Assembly: GCA_027294925.1 (NCBI GenBank)
Contig: JAPULM010000392.1
Location: forward strand, 1 to 11,616
Length of the DNA: 11,616 nucleotides
Source of the DNA: a bacterium
GTDB taxonomy: Bacteria; Tectomicrobia; Entotheonellia; Entotheonellales; Entotheonellaceae
Direction of reading: 5' to 3'
Shown one piece after another: positions 1 to 7,482 of this stretch (its first letter is position 1; the number at the start of each line of letters is the position of its first letter). A program made the translations under genes and the position numbers. A model generated the notes under the pieces. That model did not search any database. It was given only the letters and a program-made list of their open reading frames with translations, and was not told the DNA's origin.

Positions 1-1202
1 GGATCCCCCAACGGGTGCGTCAGCGCTTTGCCCTCCACGATGCGGTTGGCGCCAACGCTCGCCGCCAAGGGCACTAGTGCGGAAATCAAAGAGGTGGGCA
101 GTCCAAGGCGCTCGATCTCCTTCGCCATCGTTGCACCGCAACGATTGCACGTCCCTCAGGTCGCCACCAGCAGCACGCCGTCCACTCCCCCGGCCAGGAG
201 TTCTTCCCCGATCTCCTGGCCAAACCGTCTGGCGTGCTCCAGGCCGGCCTGATTCCCCGTGGTAACGTACACATCGTCAAACAGTCGACCGATGACTCCC
301 TCATCCTTCAGAGCCTTCAGCATGTCCAGCGGCAGAACCCGGTTGGGTTCCTGATTGGCGTTGGTGGTATCGTAGCCGCCGTGGATGGACTCCCACTCCT
401 GGGCCATGAGGGCGTGCACTTCGGCTATATTGTATTTGACCCACTTGGTGGCACGAGCCGACTCGAGCCGGTGCGGATTCCCCTTGGGCACAATGCCGCC
501 CGAGGTGATCAGGGCAATGGTCGCACTTGTCAAATCATGCAGCGGCGGTGCCGGGGTCACCCGCCCGTACTGGGGAACTGCCCACTCGGTGTGGACAGGC
601 TCATCTCGCAGCCGCAGCATGAGCATCTCGACAGCGCGTTTGCCGACCGGCTCTGAGACGATCTCGGTGAATCTCAGCCCCTTGGGGATGTACCCCTCCA
701 GATGCGCCGGACCGAGTTGGCCCTGGGCCAGCTTTGCCGCCAGGCGAGCCATCTTGCCGAGGGCCTCTGACATGCCCGTGGCCGTAGACGTCGTGGGCAC
801 GATGGTTGTTTTGGCGCGGTACAGTTCCACCGCCGGATTATCAGGGGACATACCGGTGACCGAAGGGATGCCCAGGCGCTCTTGCAGCGCACTGCAGACC
901 AGGCCACAGGCCAGGCCATAGCGTCCGGCGTTGAAGGCAGGGCCAGCCACCACTATGTCGGGTCGGTAACCTTGCACATAGCCCAGGATAGTATCAAGTG
1001 CCTGTTCTTGATGGGCGTTGATGTAGTTATCCCCGCAGGTGACCGTGGCGATGACCTCCCCGTCATCGCCGAGCATTTGCTGCAACACCTGGCCTGGCCC
1101 TATCAGTCCGTCCTTGGCCTGTGGAGGCAGATCGGCCTTTTCCTCACCGCCCAGGCCGGCAAAGAATGGGTTGAGATAATGGAGTACGCGTCGTTTCATC
1201 AT
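1..1202 (-). CDS. grdB: Glycine/sarcosine/betaine reductase component B, selenoprotein subunit (GrdB family), 3' end cut by window edge
   Basis: This is the substrate-specific selenoprotein subunit of reductase protein B. In the known enzymes it takes the amine-activated substrate and passes a carboxymethyl group, through its selenocysteine, to selenoprotein A. Seen in the translation: N-terminal HYLNPFFAGLGGEEKAD (residues 8-24), GPAFNAGRYG (87-96), SGGIVPKGNP (234-243), and HGGYDTTNANQEPNRVLP (274-291), all GrdB family blocks. An in-frame UGA is codon 349, followed by GTCNRCGATMAKEIERLG, giving U349-x-x-C352-x-x-C355. Clostridial GrdB has Sec at about residue 350. The frame stays open for 51 more codons to the edge, ending in VGANRIVEGKALTHPLGD; about 35-40 residues of a usual ~436 are missing. 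An upstream in-frame TTG at 1217 exists, but GAGGGG sits 4 bases before the ATG at 1202, so that start is preferred; the ATG at 1199 is also possible. It lies 109 bp after grdE on the same strand, probably in one operon. Substrate type (GrdB, GrdF or GrdH) is not resolved. Confidence 0.93.
127..145 (-). promoter_or_regulatory. Bacterial SECIS hairpin for grdB
   Basis: On the minus strand ATCGTTGC-GGT-GCAACGAT forms a perfect 8-bp stem with a 3-nt loop (or 7 bp with a CGGTG loop). The stem begins 10 nt after the UGA and the loop lies about 18 nt after it. That fits the usual bacterial arrangement, in which a small apical loop beginning with G and containing U lies roughly 16-37 nt downstream of the UGA and is bound by SelB. 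The hairpin lies inside the coding sequence and encodes the NRCGATM part of the UxxCxxC region. The perfect pairing is seen directly; SelB binding is inferred. Confidence 0.85.
156..158 (-). other. UGA read as selenocysteine (codon 349 of grdB)
   Basis: A standard translation ends here, but the protein on both sides is continuous GrdB: ...DGVLLVAT-U-GTCNRCGATMAKEIE. The UGA falls exactly where characterised GrdB proteins carry selenocysteine, and the downstream CxxC partner cysteines (352 and 355) are present. Treating it as a stop would remove the catalytic residue and roughly the last fifth of the protein. The host must therefore encode selA, selB, selC and selD elsewhere; none is in this window. 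Confidence 0.92.
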
Positions 1203-1311
1203 GGGTCCCCTCTTCAATCAGCCCGCACAAGATCCGTTTACCCAACGCTCTAATTGTGCTGAGCCGCGAGTCTATGAGCGCTGTCCGTTTGCCAAGGTCG
1301 TGCGGTCCCAT

Positions 1312-2604
1312 TTAGTATTCTTTCCCAGCTAATCGGCCATGACCCAAGTTCGTCGTGCAGCCCAGGAGATATTGCAGCGGGATATTCAACTCTCCAGCCG
1401 GACTGACATCCAGGTTGAAGAAGCGGTCCCCGCCGATCACCCGCTCCATTGCTGGCAACGCAATGGGCTGCGTGGTTCGGCCTGAGCTGACGATTGACAC
1501 CGCCTCCGGCACGTAATGCACGAACCCGGAGTCGTCTGGAGCCCCGACAGACTCTGGCAGCACGAGCACGGTTTTGATGCCTGCCCGTTCGCACTTCTGG
1601 CAACATAGCATGAACTCGATCCACGGGTTACCGCCGCCCCCTGAACTGGCGCAGACGCCGTCGACCTTCAGCATCCGCATCAGTTTGGCGGCGTACTCGG
1701 CAACACGTTCCTTCGCATCCATGTCGGATGTCATGGTGGGAAAGAGCACCACTCCGACGAACTCCAAGTCCTCACCATCACGCTCATACAGCGATGTGAT
1801 GACCGAAGGATTCTGGTAGAAGTAGGTAACTTCCCGAGATGAGGCATCACCCTTGCGGATGCCAACCAGGGCCCCGTCCAGAACCTCATTGGGATGCAGG
1901 AGAGTGGGCAAGAGCTTATCGAAGCTGTCGCCGTAGATCAGCGGCCTGACCTGGAAGAGGTACACCACACGAGGCAGGCGCTGGCTGGGCGGCGCCAAGG
2001 CGTAGACCTTGATCTCCTCTGGCGCCGTCGCCACCGCAGCTTTGGCCAGGTACGCGGCGGCCTTGAGCTGCGCGATTCGCACCTGTCGGTTGTACCGTTG
2101 TGCGAGGATAGAACCTCGCATGACGTTATGAACTTCTGCCTCGGGACCGTCAGCACGCAGGTACTCGCTGTGCGGCGTGAGGTTTAGCACCAGCGCAATG
2201 ACCGACCCTAGCGGGCTCGCCTCTGCGCCTGGGCCGGCCATATCCATGATGGCCTCGCTCCAGTAGGTGGTCTCACCGGCAACTGGCTCACTAACAGATA
2301 CCATGCCCATGCCAGCCAGCCTGTAGGTCCTCCCCTCCCCTACGGTCCGCACCGGTCCGAGCAAGCCTGGGAAGGTGCTGCCACCTTCTGCCTTACAGCG
2401 AGGCTCGACAACGTCAATCACGTGGATGAGACGAACCGCCTCTCCCGGCCGTACAATCTCCAGGTCGACGCCGGCAAAGTCACCTTCCTCCATAACCAGG
2501 CGTCGCAACGCCTCCTGGTCGACGTACAAAATCCCGTCTTCGTATGCCGTTCGGTCTGACCATTGTACGTCTTTAACGTGGTACGAGGCCATCTCTAAGC
2601 GCAT
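1312..2604 (-). CDS. grdE: Glycine/sarcosine/betaine reductase component B, alpha/beta proprotein subunit (GrdE family), lacking the processing cysteine
   Basis: This is the 430-residue partner of GrdB in protein B. In the clostridial enzymes it is a ~47 kDa proprotein split into two chains at a cysteine, leaving a carbonyl group thought to bind the amine substrate. Family marks seen: MRLEMASYHVKDVQW at the start, DVVEPRCKAEGG (64-75), LLPTLLHPNEVLDGALV (231-247), the DAKERVAEYAAKL block (296-308), and GCTTNLGHGRLAGKEY at the C-terminus, where clostridial GrdE has GATNE(L/V)G...AKTY. The segment after DGALV reads GIRKGDASSREVTYFYQNP (248-266). From memory, classical GrdE has GNCVSACDKNPTYVHQNNP here, so the cleavage cysteine is absent. 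The cluster C334-C335-x-x-C338 is notable. The ATG at 2604 follows AGGAG by about 9 nt; a longer frame from 2646 only adds 14 unrelated residues. It precedes grdB by 109 bp, with no grdA between. Confidence 0.88.
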   Translation of the reverse strand: MRLEMASYHVKDVQWSDRTAYEDGILYVDQEALRRLVMEEGDFAGVDLEIVRPGEAVRLIHVIDVVEPRCKAEGGSTFPGLLGPVRTVGEGRTYRLAGMGMVSVSEPVAGETTYWSEAIMDMAGPGAEASPLGSVIALVLNLTPHSEYLRADGPEAEVHNVMRGSILAQRYNRQVRIAQLKAAAYLAKAAVATAPEEIKVYALAPPSQRLPRVVYLFQVRPLIYGDSFDKLLPTLLHPNEVLDGALVGIRKGDASSREVTYFYQNPSVITSLYERDGEDLEFVGVVLFPTMTSDMDAKERVAEYAAKLMRMLKVDGVCASSGGGGNPWIEFMLCCQKCERAGIKTVLVLPESVGAPDDSGFVHYVPEAVSIVSSGRTTQPIALPAMERVIGGDRFFNLDVSPAGELNIPLQYLLGCTTNLGHGRLAGKEY

Positions 2605-3069
2605 GGTTAGAACTCCTGGCCGAGCCTTGCCGCGTCCGACCCACATGGGACATCATGTATCCGCCATCGGGTGCTGAATGTCTAATTCCACAACGACCTG
2701 AGGCCCTATGACGTCATCTGCCACCGACTGATTTTTGTGCTTTTCTTATCCCATGGATGGTCGGAAAATCCATTATGGGTTTTTTTGCCCAATTCTTCGT
2801 AGTGGGTGATAGATAAGAATATTAAACGCATGCCTTCTCGATGTCCACCCGTAACCCTCACCCGGATCAAGCGCCGTACGCCTCCCGGCCACCCTTCGCC
2901 CACCACGATGACGGTGGCCCCGGCGCCCAGCGGCTGCCTGGTACAGCCTGGACGTGCTGCGTAGGATAGGTTAGGCTGTGCGAGTCGGTGGCCGAAAAAG
3001 AGCATTTGCCCGGCAGCTAGGCGTCAAGCCCCGAGATCATGATCCTAATTAAGGAGAGGTGTATAACCT
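2605..3069. other. Divergent intergenic region between grdE and the acyl-CoA synthetase gene
   Basis: This 465-bp spacer should hold the promoters for both divergent units. It has an AT-rich core around 2735-2835, including a run of seven or more T at 2779-2786, and a perfect TGACGTCA palindrome at 2709-2716. I found no convincing -35/-10 pair. An AAGGAGAGG ribosome binding site lies at 3051-3059, about 10 nt before the synthetase ATG. A 99-codon minus-strand open frame (2706-3005) has no ribosome binding site and no recognisable domain, and I do not call it a gene. Confidence 0.6.
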
Positions 3070-5220
3070 ATGGCTGATATTGGTGCCTTCCTATGGCCGA
3101 ACGCGGTGGCGGTGATTGGCGCGTCGCCGGATGAGCATATTCTGCGTGGCCGCATCATGTATGTGATGCGTCAGCATCCGTTTGCCGGTGCGATTTACCC
3201 CATTAGCCGCAGCCATAAGGAGATACAAGGTCTGAAGGCGTATCCGTCACTTGCCGATCTACCGGAACGCGTTGACCTTGCCATTGTGATCATTCCGGCA
3301 AAGTTCGTCCTCGACGAGCTTGAACGATGTGGTGAGGCCGGGGTGAAAGCGGTGCAAATCCTCACCTCCGGTTTTGCGGAAGAGACGGGCACCGCGGGTA
3401 GCGAAGCTCAGAACCGGATAAGCGAGATTGCCGTGCGCTACGACATGGCAGTGGTGGGGCCAAATTCCGAAGGGTTTGCCAATACCCGGGCGTCGCTCTG
3501 CCCTACATTTAGCCCGACGATGGACAACCAGGCCAAGCCCATCATCCCGCAATGGCGCACCAGCGGCTACCTTGCCGCAATCGCGCAGAGCGGGGGGATC
3601 GGTTTTGCGTTTTATGATCATGGCCGCCCGAAAGAGCTGCCGTTCAGTTATGTCGTAACCACCGGGAACGAGGCGAGTGTACAGGTCTTCGACGTGGTCG
3701 ATTACATCCTCGATCGAGATGACACCGACGTCTTTCTGCTGTTTCTGGAAGACATCCGAAATCCGCAAGCCTTTCAGCGTGTGGCGGAAAAAGCCTTGCG
3801 GGCTGGCAAGCCCTTAATTGTCACCAAGATCGGTAAATCCGCCGCCGGGCAACGTGCAGCCGCGTCTCACACTGCGGCCCTGGCCGGCGCCTATAGTGCC
3901 TATCAAGCCATGTTCCGACGCTACGGCATTATCGAAGGCCAGGATATCGATGAAATGGTGGATATCGCGTCGGGCTTCTCCTTGTTTGGTGATCGTCTTC
4001 CCAGGGGCAAACGCGTTGGCATTGTCACCGGATCGGGTGGGGGGGGCGGCTGGATGGCCGACACCTGTGCGCTGGCGGGGCTTGAGGTGCCGGAGCTTGA
4101 TCCGCAGACACGGGCACGTATCGATAAAGACCTGCCGGGTTATGCCACCTCGCAAAACCCGATCGATGGGACGGCAGGGGCCATTCGCGTCATTGGCTAT
4201 GGCAATCTCCTCAGCATGGTCGGCGAGTCCTCGGCAGTTGACGCGGTCATTGGCATCACCAGTGCGCGGCGGGCGTCGACCTACGAAACCGAGCGTGAGA
4301 GTCTGACCCAGTTGGCTCGGGAGACGGAAAAGCCCATCCTGATTTGGAGCTACACGCAGCCCCATCCGACGTCCGTCGAGGTCTTGAGTCAGATTGGACT
4401 GCCGGTCTTTACGAACATTCAAAGCTGCGCCCGAACGATGGCTGAGATGGCCGAGTATCGGACCTTCCGAGAGGGCTTCTTACGCATGCCGGAAATTCGC
4501 ACCCGAACGGACACCGCCAAGCGCCGGGTACGGGAGGGACTGGGCACGTCCCGTTCGACCCTGTGTGAATACCAGGTCCGCCCCCTGCTGGCCGCCTATG
4601 GTATTGGCGAGGGTGACATCCACTTGGCGCAGTCACCGCAACAGGCGGTTGAGGCCGCCATGGCATTAGGGGGCGCGGTTGTCCTGAAAGTGCAATCCCC
4701 GGACATTATGCACAAATCGGAAGCGGACGCGGTGGCGTTGAACCTCAACACGGCAGACGACGTTCGCAGCGCTTACCAGCGAGTGTTGTCGGGTGCCCGA
4801 GCCTATTGTCCGGAGGCGGATATCCACGGCGTCCTGATACAACCCATGGCGCCGGAGGGCCATGAACTCATCCTTGGGGTAAGCCAGGATGAAAAATTTG
4901 GTCCCATGCTGATGGTGGGGTTGGGCGGTATCTATGTTGAAGTGCTGAAAGATGTGGTCTTCTCACCGGTGCCTTTCGGCCACGGCGAAGCGCGGCAGCT
5001 ACTTGATCGGTTGAAGGGCGCTCCCCTGCTGCGGGGCGTTCGCGGCAACGCCCCATCCGACCTTGAGGCGTTGGTTGAGGTGATGGTGAACTTGTCGACC
5101 CTGGCGGCTGACTTTGCCGGCGAGATTATGGAAATTGACTTGAATCCAGTCCTGGTCCATCCGCGAGGCCATGGCATTTCCATTGCGGACGCGTTGATGA
5201 TCAAATCCACTGGGCAATAG
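3070..5220 (+). CDS. NDP-forming acyl-CoA synthetase / acetate-CoA ligase family protein, single-chain alpha-beta type
   Basis: It reversibly interconverts acyl-CoA + ADP + Pi with acid + CoA + ATP through a phosphohistidine, in the cytoplasm. The 716 residues hold, in order: a CoA-binding Rossmann domain (about 1-130, with VAVIGASP at 13-20), succinyl-CoA-synthetase-like domains (about 150-460) with the catalytic loop AASHTAALAG (264-273, His267 as the phosphorylated residue), and a C-terminal ATP-grasp domain (about 495-716) with VQSPDIMHKSEADAV (541-555, His548 as the swinging-loop partner), GLGGIYVEVLKD (617-628) and EIDLNPVLV (688-696). The length of about 700 fits one-chain members. The SHTG glycine is Ala268 here, a common variant. 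The ATG is preceded by AAGGAGAGG. It is divergent from grdEB and 180 bp ahead of the amidase unit, so it may process acyl products of either. The acyl substrate cannot be read from sequence. Confidence 0.9.
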   Translation: MADIGAFLWPNAVAVIGASPDEHILRGRIMYVMRQHPFAGAIYPISRSHKEIQGLKAYPSLADLPERVDLAIVIIPAKFVLDELERCGEAGVKAVQILTSGFAEETGTAGSEAQNRISEIAVRYDMAVVGPNSEGFANTRASLCPTFSPTMDNQAKPIIPQWRTSGYLAAIAQSGGIGFAFYDHGRPKELPFSYVVTTGNEASVQVFDVVDYILDRDDTDVFLLFLEDIRNPQAFQRVAEKALRAGKPLIVTKIGKSAAGQRAAASHTAALAGAYSAYQAMFRRYGIIEGQDIDEMVDIASGFSLFGDRLPRGKRVGIVTGSGGGGGWMADTCALAGLEVPELDPQTRARIDKDLPGYATSQNPIDGTAGAIRVIGYGNLLSMVGESSAVDAVIGITSARRASTYETERESLTQLARETEKPILIWSYTQPHPTSVEVLSQIGLPVFTNIQSCARTMAEMAEYRTFREGFLRMPEIRTRTDTAKRRVREGLGTSRSTLCEYQVRPLLAAYGIGEGDIHLAQSPQQAVEAAMALGGAVVLKVQSPDIMHKSEADAVALNLNTADDVRSAYQRVLSGARAYCPEADIHGVLIQPMAPEGHELILGVSQDEKFGPMLMVGLGGIYVEVLKDVVFSPVPFGHGEARQLLDRLKGAPLLRGVRGNAPSDLEALVEVMVNLSTLAADFAGEIMEIDLNPVLVHPRGHGISIADALMIKSTGQ

Positions 5221-5265
5221 GGCGCTGCCCATCATGGGCCTGATCTCGTTAGCCTTACAGCGCCC
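5220..5265 (+). repeat. Nested inverted repeat at the synthetase stop codon
   Basis: GGGCGCTG (5220-5227) and CAGCGCCC (5258-5265) are a perfect 8-bp inverted repeat beginning at the last base of the TAG stop. Inside the 30-nt loop, GCCCATCATGGGC (5227-5239) is a second perfect palindrome. There is no T-run after the outer stem, so this is not a classical intrinsic terminator. It could slow RNA polymerase, stabilise the 3' end of the transcript or assist Rho-dependent termination; these roles are inferred. Confidence 0.5.
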
Positions 5266-5325
5266 GTGGATCACCGCACCTTTCAAGTGCCCTATCGAAC
5301 AAGCTGCTGCTGACATCAATGACAC

Positions 5326-5355
5326 TAGACAAGCGGCCCCGGGAAGGCGTATGGT
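5326..5355 (+). promoter_or_regulatory. Possible sigma-70 promoter for the AtzG-like/amidase unit
   Basis: TAGACA (5/6 match to TTGACA) and TATGGT (4/6 match to TATAAT) are separated by 18 bp, about 45 bp ahead of the small-protein ATG. The match is modest and was found by eye, so treat it as a candidate only. Confidence 0.3.
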
Positions 5356-5400
5356 AGCCTAAACTGAGTACCTCAAACGCACACACGAGGAGCGTTTAGC

Positions 5401-5589
5401 ATGACCGAAGATCGAGACGCACTGCAACGCGAGGCCGAACAGGCCGGACTCGTCAACCTATCGGATAAGCATCTGACACAATTCGCCAAGGCAAAGGCAG
5501 CAGCCGCACGGTTGGTCCACGCAATTCCTAGAGACCTACCTATGCACGTCGAACCGGCTCATACATTCCGCGCCAGTCAGGAGGCTTGA
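5401..5589 (+). CDS. AtzG/GatC-like small amidase-partner protein (DUF4089-like)
   Basis: A 62-residue soluble, helical protein. Its layout (short N-terminal helix, then a long Ala-rich helix KAKAAAARLVHAIP and a C-terminal VEPAHTFRA) resembles the AtzG/GatC-like small subunits that wrap an amidase-signature partner; EPxxxFRP-like tails are typical of them. Such proteins stabilise or assist the hydrolase rather than catalyse. The ATG at 5401 follows GAGGAGCG closely. Its TGA ends 2 bp before the amidase ATG, and the amidase ribosome binding site AGGAGG lies inside its last codons, so the two are probably translationally coupled. The family call rests on size, C-terminal motif and context, not on an alignment. 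Confidence 0.72.
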   Translation: MTEDRDALQREAEQAGLVNLSDKHLTQFAKAKAAAARLVHAIPRDLPMHVEPAHTFRASQEA

Positions 5590-5591
5590 CG

Positions 5592-6986
5592 ATGACCGAT
5601 GACGCCTATCTCTCCCTTGCCGAAGCTTCTGAGCGTATCCGCAACAAGGACATCTCACCGCTCGAGTATACTCGGGCACTGATCGATCGGATCGATACCT
5701 ACGACGCCAACTTCAATGCCTTTCTGCGGCAGACTCCGGAGCTTGCCCTGGAACACGCCAAACAGGCGGAAGTCGCCATCCAGGCCGGCAACTGGCAAGG
5801 ACCGCTGCATGGCATGCCGATAGGCCTGAAAGACATCATCGACGTAGAAGGCATACCGACCACAGGACACTCCAGAATTCTGGCCGACAACGTGGCGCAG
5901 ACCGATGCGTTCGTCACCCAACGCCTAAAAAACGCCGGCGCTGTAATAATGGGCAAGCTCTCGACCCACGAGTTTGCCATTGGCGGACCATCTTTCGATC
6001 TCCCATGGCCACCAGCCCGTAATGCCTGGAATCGCGACTACTTTCCCGGCGGCTCGTCGAGTGGCTCTGGCGTTGCCGTCGCCGCCGGATTCTTACCTGC
6101 GGCGTTGGGCACCGATACCGGGGGGTCGGTGCGCAATCCCGCCTCGATGTGCGGTATTGTCGGCATGAAGGCGACATATGGGCGCGTCAGTCGTCGCGGC
6201 GTTCTACCCCTATCCTACGCACTTGATCATATCGGCCCGATGACCCGTACGGTCACCGACAATGCCATCTTGCTAGGGGTGATTGCCGGTCACGATCCTG
6301 ACGATCCGGGGAGTGCACGAACGCCGGTGCCGGATTTTACTGCCGCCTTGGACAACGGCGTCAAGGGCCTCAAGATTGGTGTCATCCGACGCTTTTATAC
6401 GAAGGATTTCGAAGCCGATGCGGAGATGGCCAGGAGTATTGAGGATGCGCTGACCGTTTTGGCCGGTCAGGGCGCCAGCATCCACGAAATCGATCCTGGC
6501 CCTCTGTCTGATTATGCCTCGGCAAACCGGCTGATCCTGCTGTCGGAAGCCTATGCCATCCACGAAACATGGCTCCGGAATCGACCGCAAGATTATGGCG
6601 ATCTGGCGCGCCAACGATTAATGCCGGGCGCCTTCTTACGCGCTGTCGACTACGTACACGCCTTGCGGCAGCGGGCAGTGCTCACCCGCAAGTTCAATGA
6701 CTGTCTGGCATCGGTGGATGTGGCGATCACGGCATCGAGCATGGAGCCGGCCTATCCGATCGAGGATGACGAACTGGGTGAAGCGCTCTACCCCCGGCAA
6801 GCGCGAGCCCCCTTCAATCTAACCGGTAGTCCGGCCGTCGCGGTTCCAACTGGCTTTGCCTCGTCGGGGCTGCCATTGGCGATGCAAATTGTCGGCAAAC
6901 CCTTCGACGAAGCCACCCTGTATCGCGTCGCCCGCGCCTATGAAAAGGCGACAGAATGGACCTCAATCCATCCCGATCTTGGTTGA
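5592..6986 (+). CDS. Amidase-signature family hydrolase
   Basis: It hydrolyses a carboxamide to acid plus ammonia or amine. The 464 residues carry the full amidase-signature machinery: Lys80 in MPIGLKDIIDVEG, cis-Ser155 in PGGSSSGSG (152-160), and nucleophile Ser179 in GTDTGGSVRNPASMCGIVG (173-191). The spacing from cis-Ser to nucleophile is 24, as in known members such as FAAH. The C-terminal FNLTGSPAVAVPTGF block is also typical. A frame two codons longer starts at TTG 5586, but AGGAGG seven nucleotides before the ATG at 5592 supports the shorter start. Pairing with an AtzG-like small protein suggests an AtzE-like or related amidase, not GatA, since no gatB is nearby and the GatC-like protein is very short. 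The substrate is unknown. No signal peptide is seen, so it is probably cytoplasmic. Confidence 0.92.
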   Translation: MTDDAYLSLAEASERIRNKDISPLEYTRALIDRIDTYDANFNAFLRQTPELALEHAKQAEVAIQAGNWQGPLHGMPIGLKDIIDVEGIPTTGHSRILADNVAQTDAFVTQRLKNAGAVIMGKLSTHEFAIGGPSFDLPWPPARNAWNRDYFPGGSSSGSGVAVAAGFLPAALGTDTGGSVRNPASMCGIVGMKATYGRVSRRGVLPLSYALDHIGPMTRTVTDNAILLGVIAGHDPDDPGSARTPVPDFTAALDNGVKGLKIGVIRRFYTKDFEADAEMARSIEDALTVLAGQGASIHEIDPGPLSDYASANRLILLSEAYAIHETWLRNRPQDYGDLARQRLMPGAFLRAVDYVHALRQRAVLTRKFNDCLASVDVAITASSMEPAYPIEDDELGEALYPRQARAPFNLTGSPAVAVPTGFASSGLPLAMQIVGKPFDEATLYRVARAYEKATEWTSIHPDLG

Positions 6987-7022
6987 ATGAAACAATGCCC
7001 TATCTGCCACCCAAGACAGCGG

Positions 7023-7051
7023 GAAAAAGCTTACAAAAGGAAAACTTTTTC
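7023..7051 (+). terminator. Weak AT-rich hairpin after the amidase gene
   Basis: GAAAAAG (7023-7029) and CTTTTTC (7045-7051) pair as a 7-bp stem with a 15-nt loop, 36 bp after the amidase stop. The stem is AT-rich and only TTT follows, so termination here is doubtful. The rest of 6987-7195 shows nothing I recognise. Confidence 0.25.
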
Positions 7052-7195
7052 TTTGGTTGGGCTTGTAATAGCCGGCCTGTCCTAGGTCTTTCCTTAAAAT
7101 GGACTACCATTCAAGACCCGGACTCGCAGTAGCATAAAACCATTGCCTGGCGGTACGATTACTCTGCAAAAAAACAAACAGCGAACAGGTAAGAA

Positions 7196-7383
7196 GTGGC
7201 CAGCCATCCAAATAGACACATTCGTGAAGCCCTAAGCAAGGCAGAAGAGCAGGGCTGGACCATCAGAAAGTCTGGTCCTCGTGCCCATGCTTGGGGCGTC
7301 ATCTTCTGCTCGTTTGGTCACCGGGAAACCGGGAATGCTGGATGGCAATTTGCTCAACGCGAAGTAGCCCGAAGTCCCGGTGA
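7196..7383 (+). pseudogene. Frameshifted HicA-like small protein gene
   Basis: The frame starts with GTG 7196 and reads MASHPNRHIREALSKAEEQGW, then RAHAWGVIFCSFGHRE. This resembles small HicA-like hypothetical proteins (dsRBD-like fold; HicA toxins are mRNA interferases) whose usual continuation is like GHREC..SIWSTPRNPENHA. Here the frame turns into unrelated sequence at the end of an exact 8-bp tandem duplication (7320-7335). Removing one copy restores GHRECWMAICSTRSSPKSR, which fits the expected ...STPRNPE... segment, ending at TGA 7381-7383. No antitoxin gene follows. The family assignment is from memory and moderate; the frameshift logic is visible in the sequence. The GTG start has no strong ribosome binding site. 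Confidence 0.55.
7320..7335 (+). repeat. Perfect 8-bp tandem duplication (ACCGGGAA twice)
   Basis: ACCGGGAA occurs at 7320-7327 and again directly at 7328-7335. An 8-base gain shifts the reading frame, and deleting one copy rejoins the two halves of the HicA-like gene. It looks like a replication-slippage mutation, or possibly an 8-bp target-site duplication left by an excised element. Confidence 0.75.
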
Positions 7384-7482
7384 GGGCCTTGCCGAGAAGC
7401 GCTATGACGTCCCCGGGAGTGTTTGGACGTCATTATTCCCCCGAGCGAAAGCGACCACAACTTCTATTCCTCCTTCTTCCAT

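Noticed and set aside
1..6. GGATCC at the first bases as a biological feature
   Set aside because: It is a BamHI site inside grdB; at most it hints at a clone boundary.
2709..2716. TGACGTCA palindrome as an operator
   Set aside because: A single 8-bp palindrome in a long spacer is expected by chance often enough, and no second copy or regulator gene was seen.
2706..3005. 99-codon minus-strand open frame between grdE and the synthetase gene
   Set aside because: No ribosome binding site, no recognisable domain, and an Arg/Gly/Pro-rich composition typical of chance frames; it fills the expected divergent promoter region.
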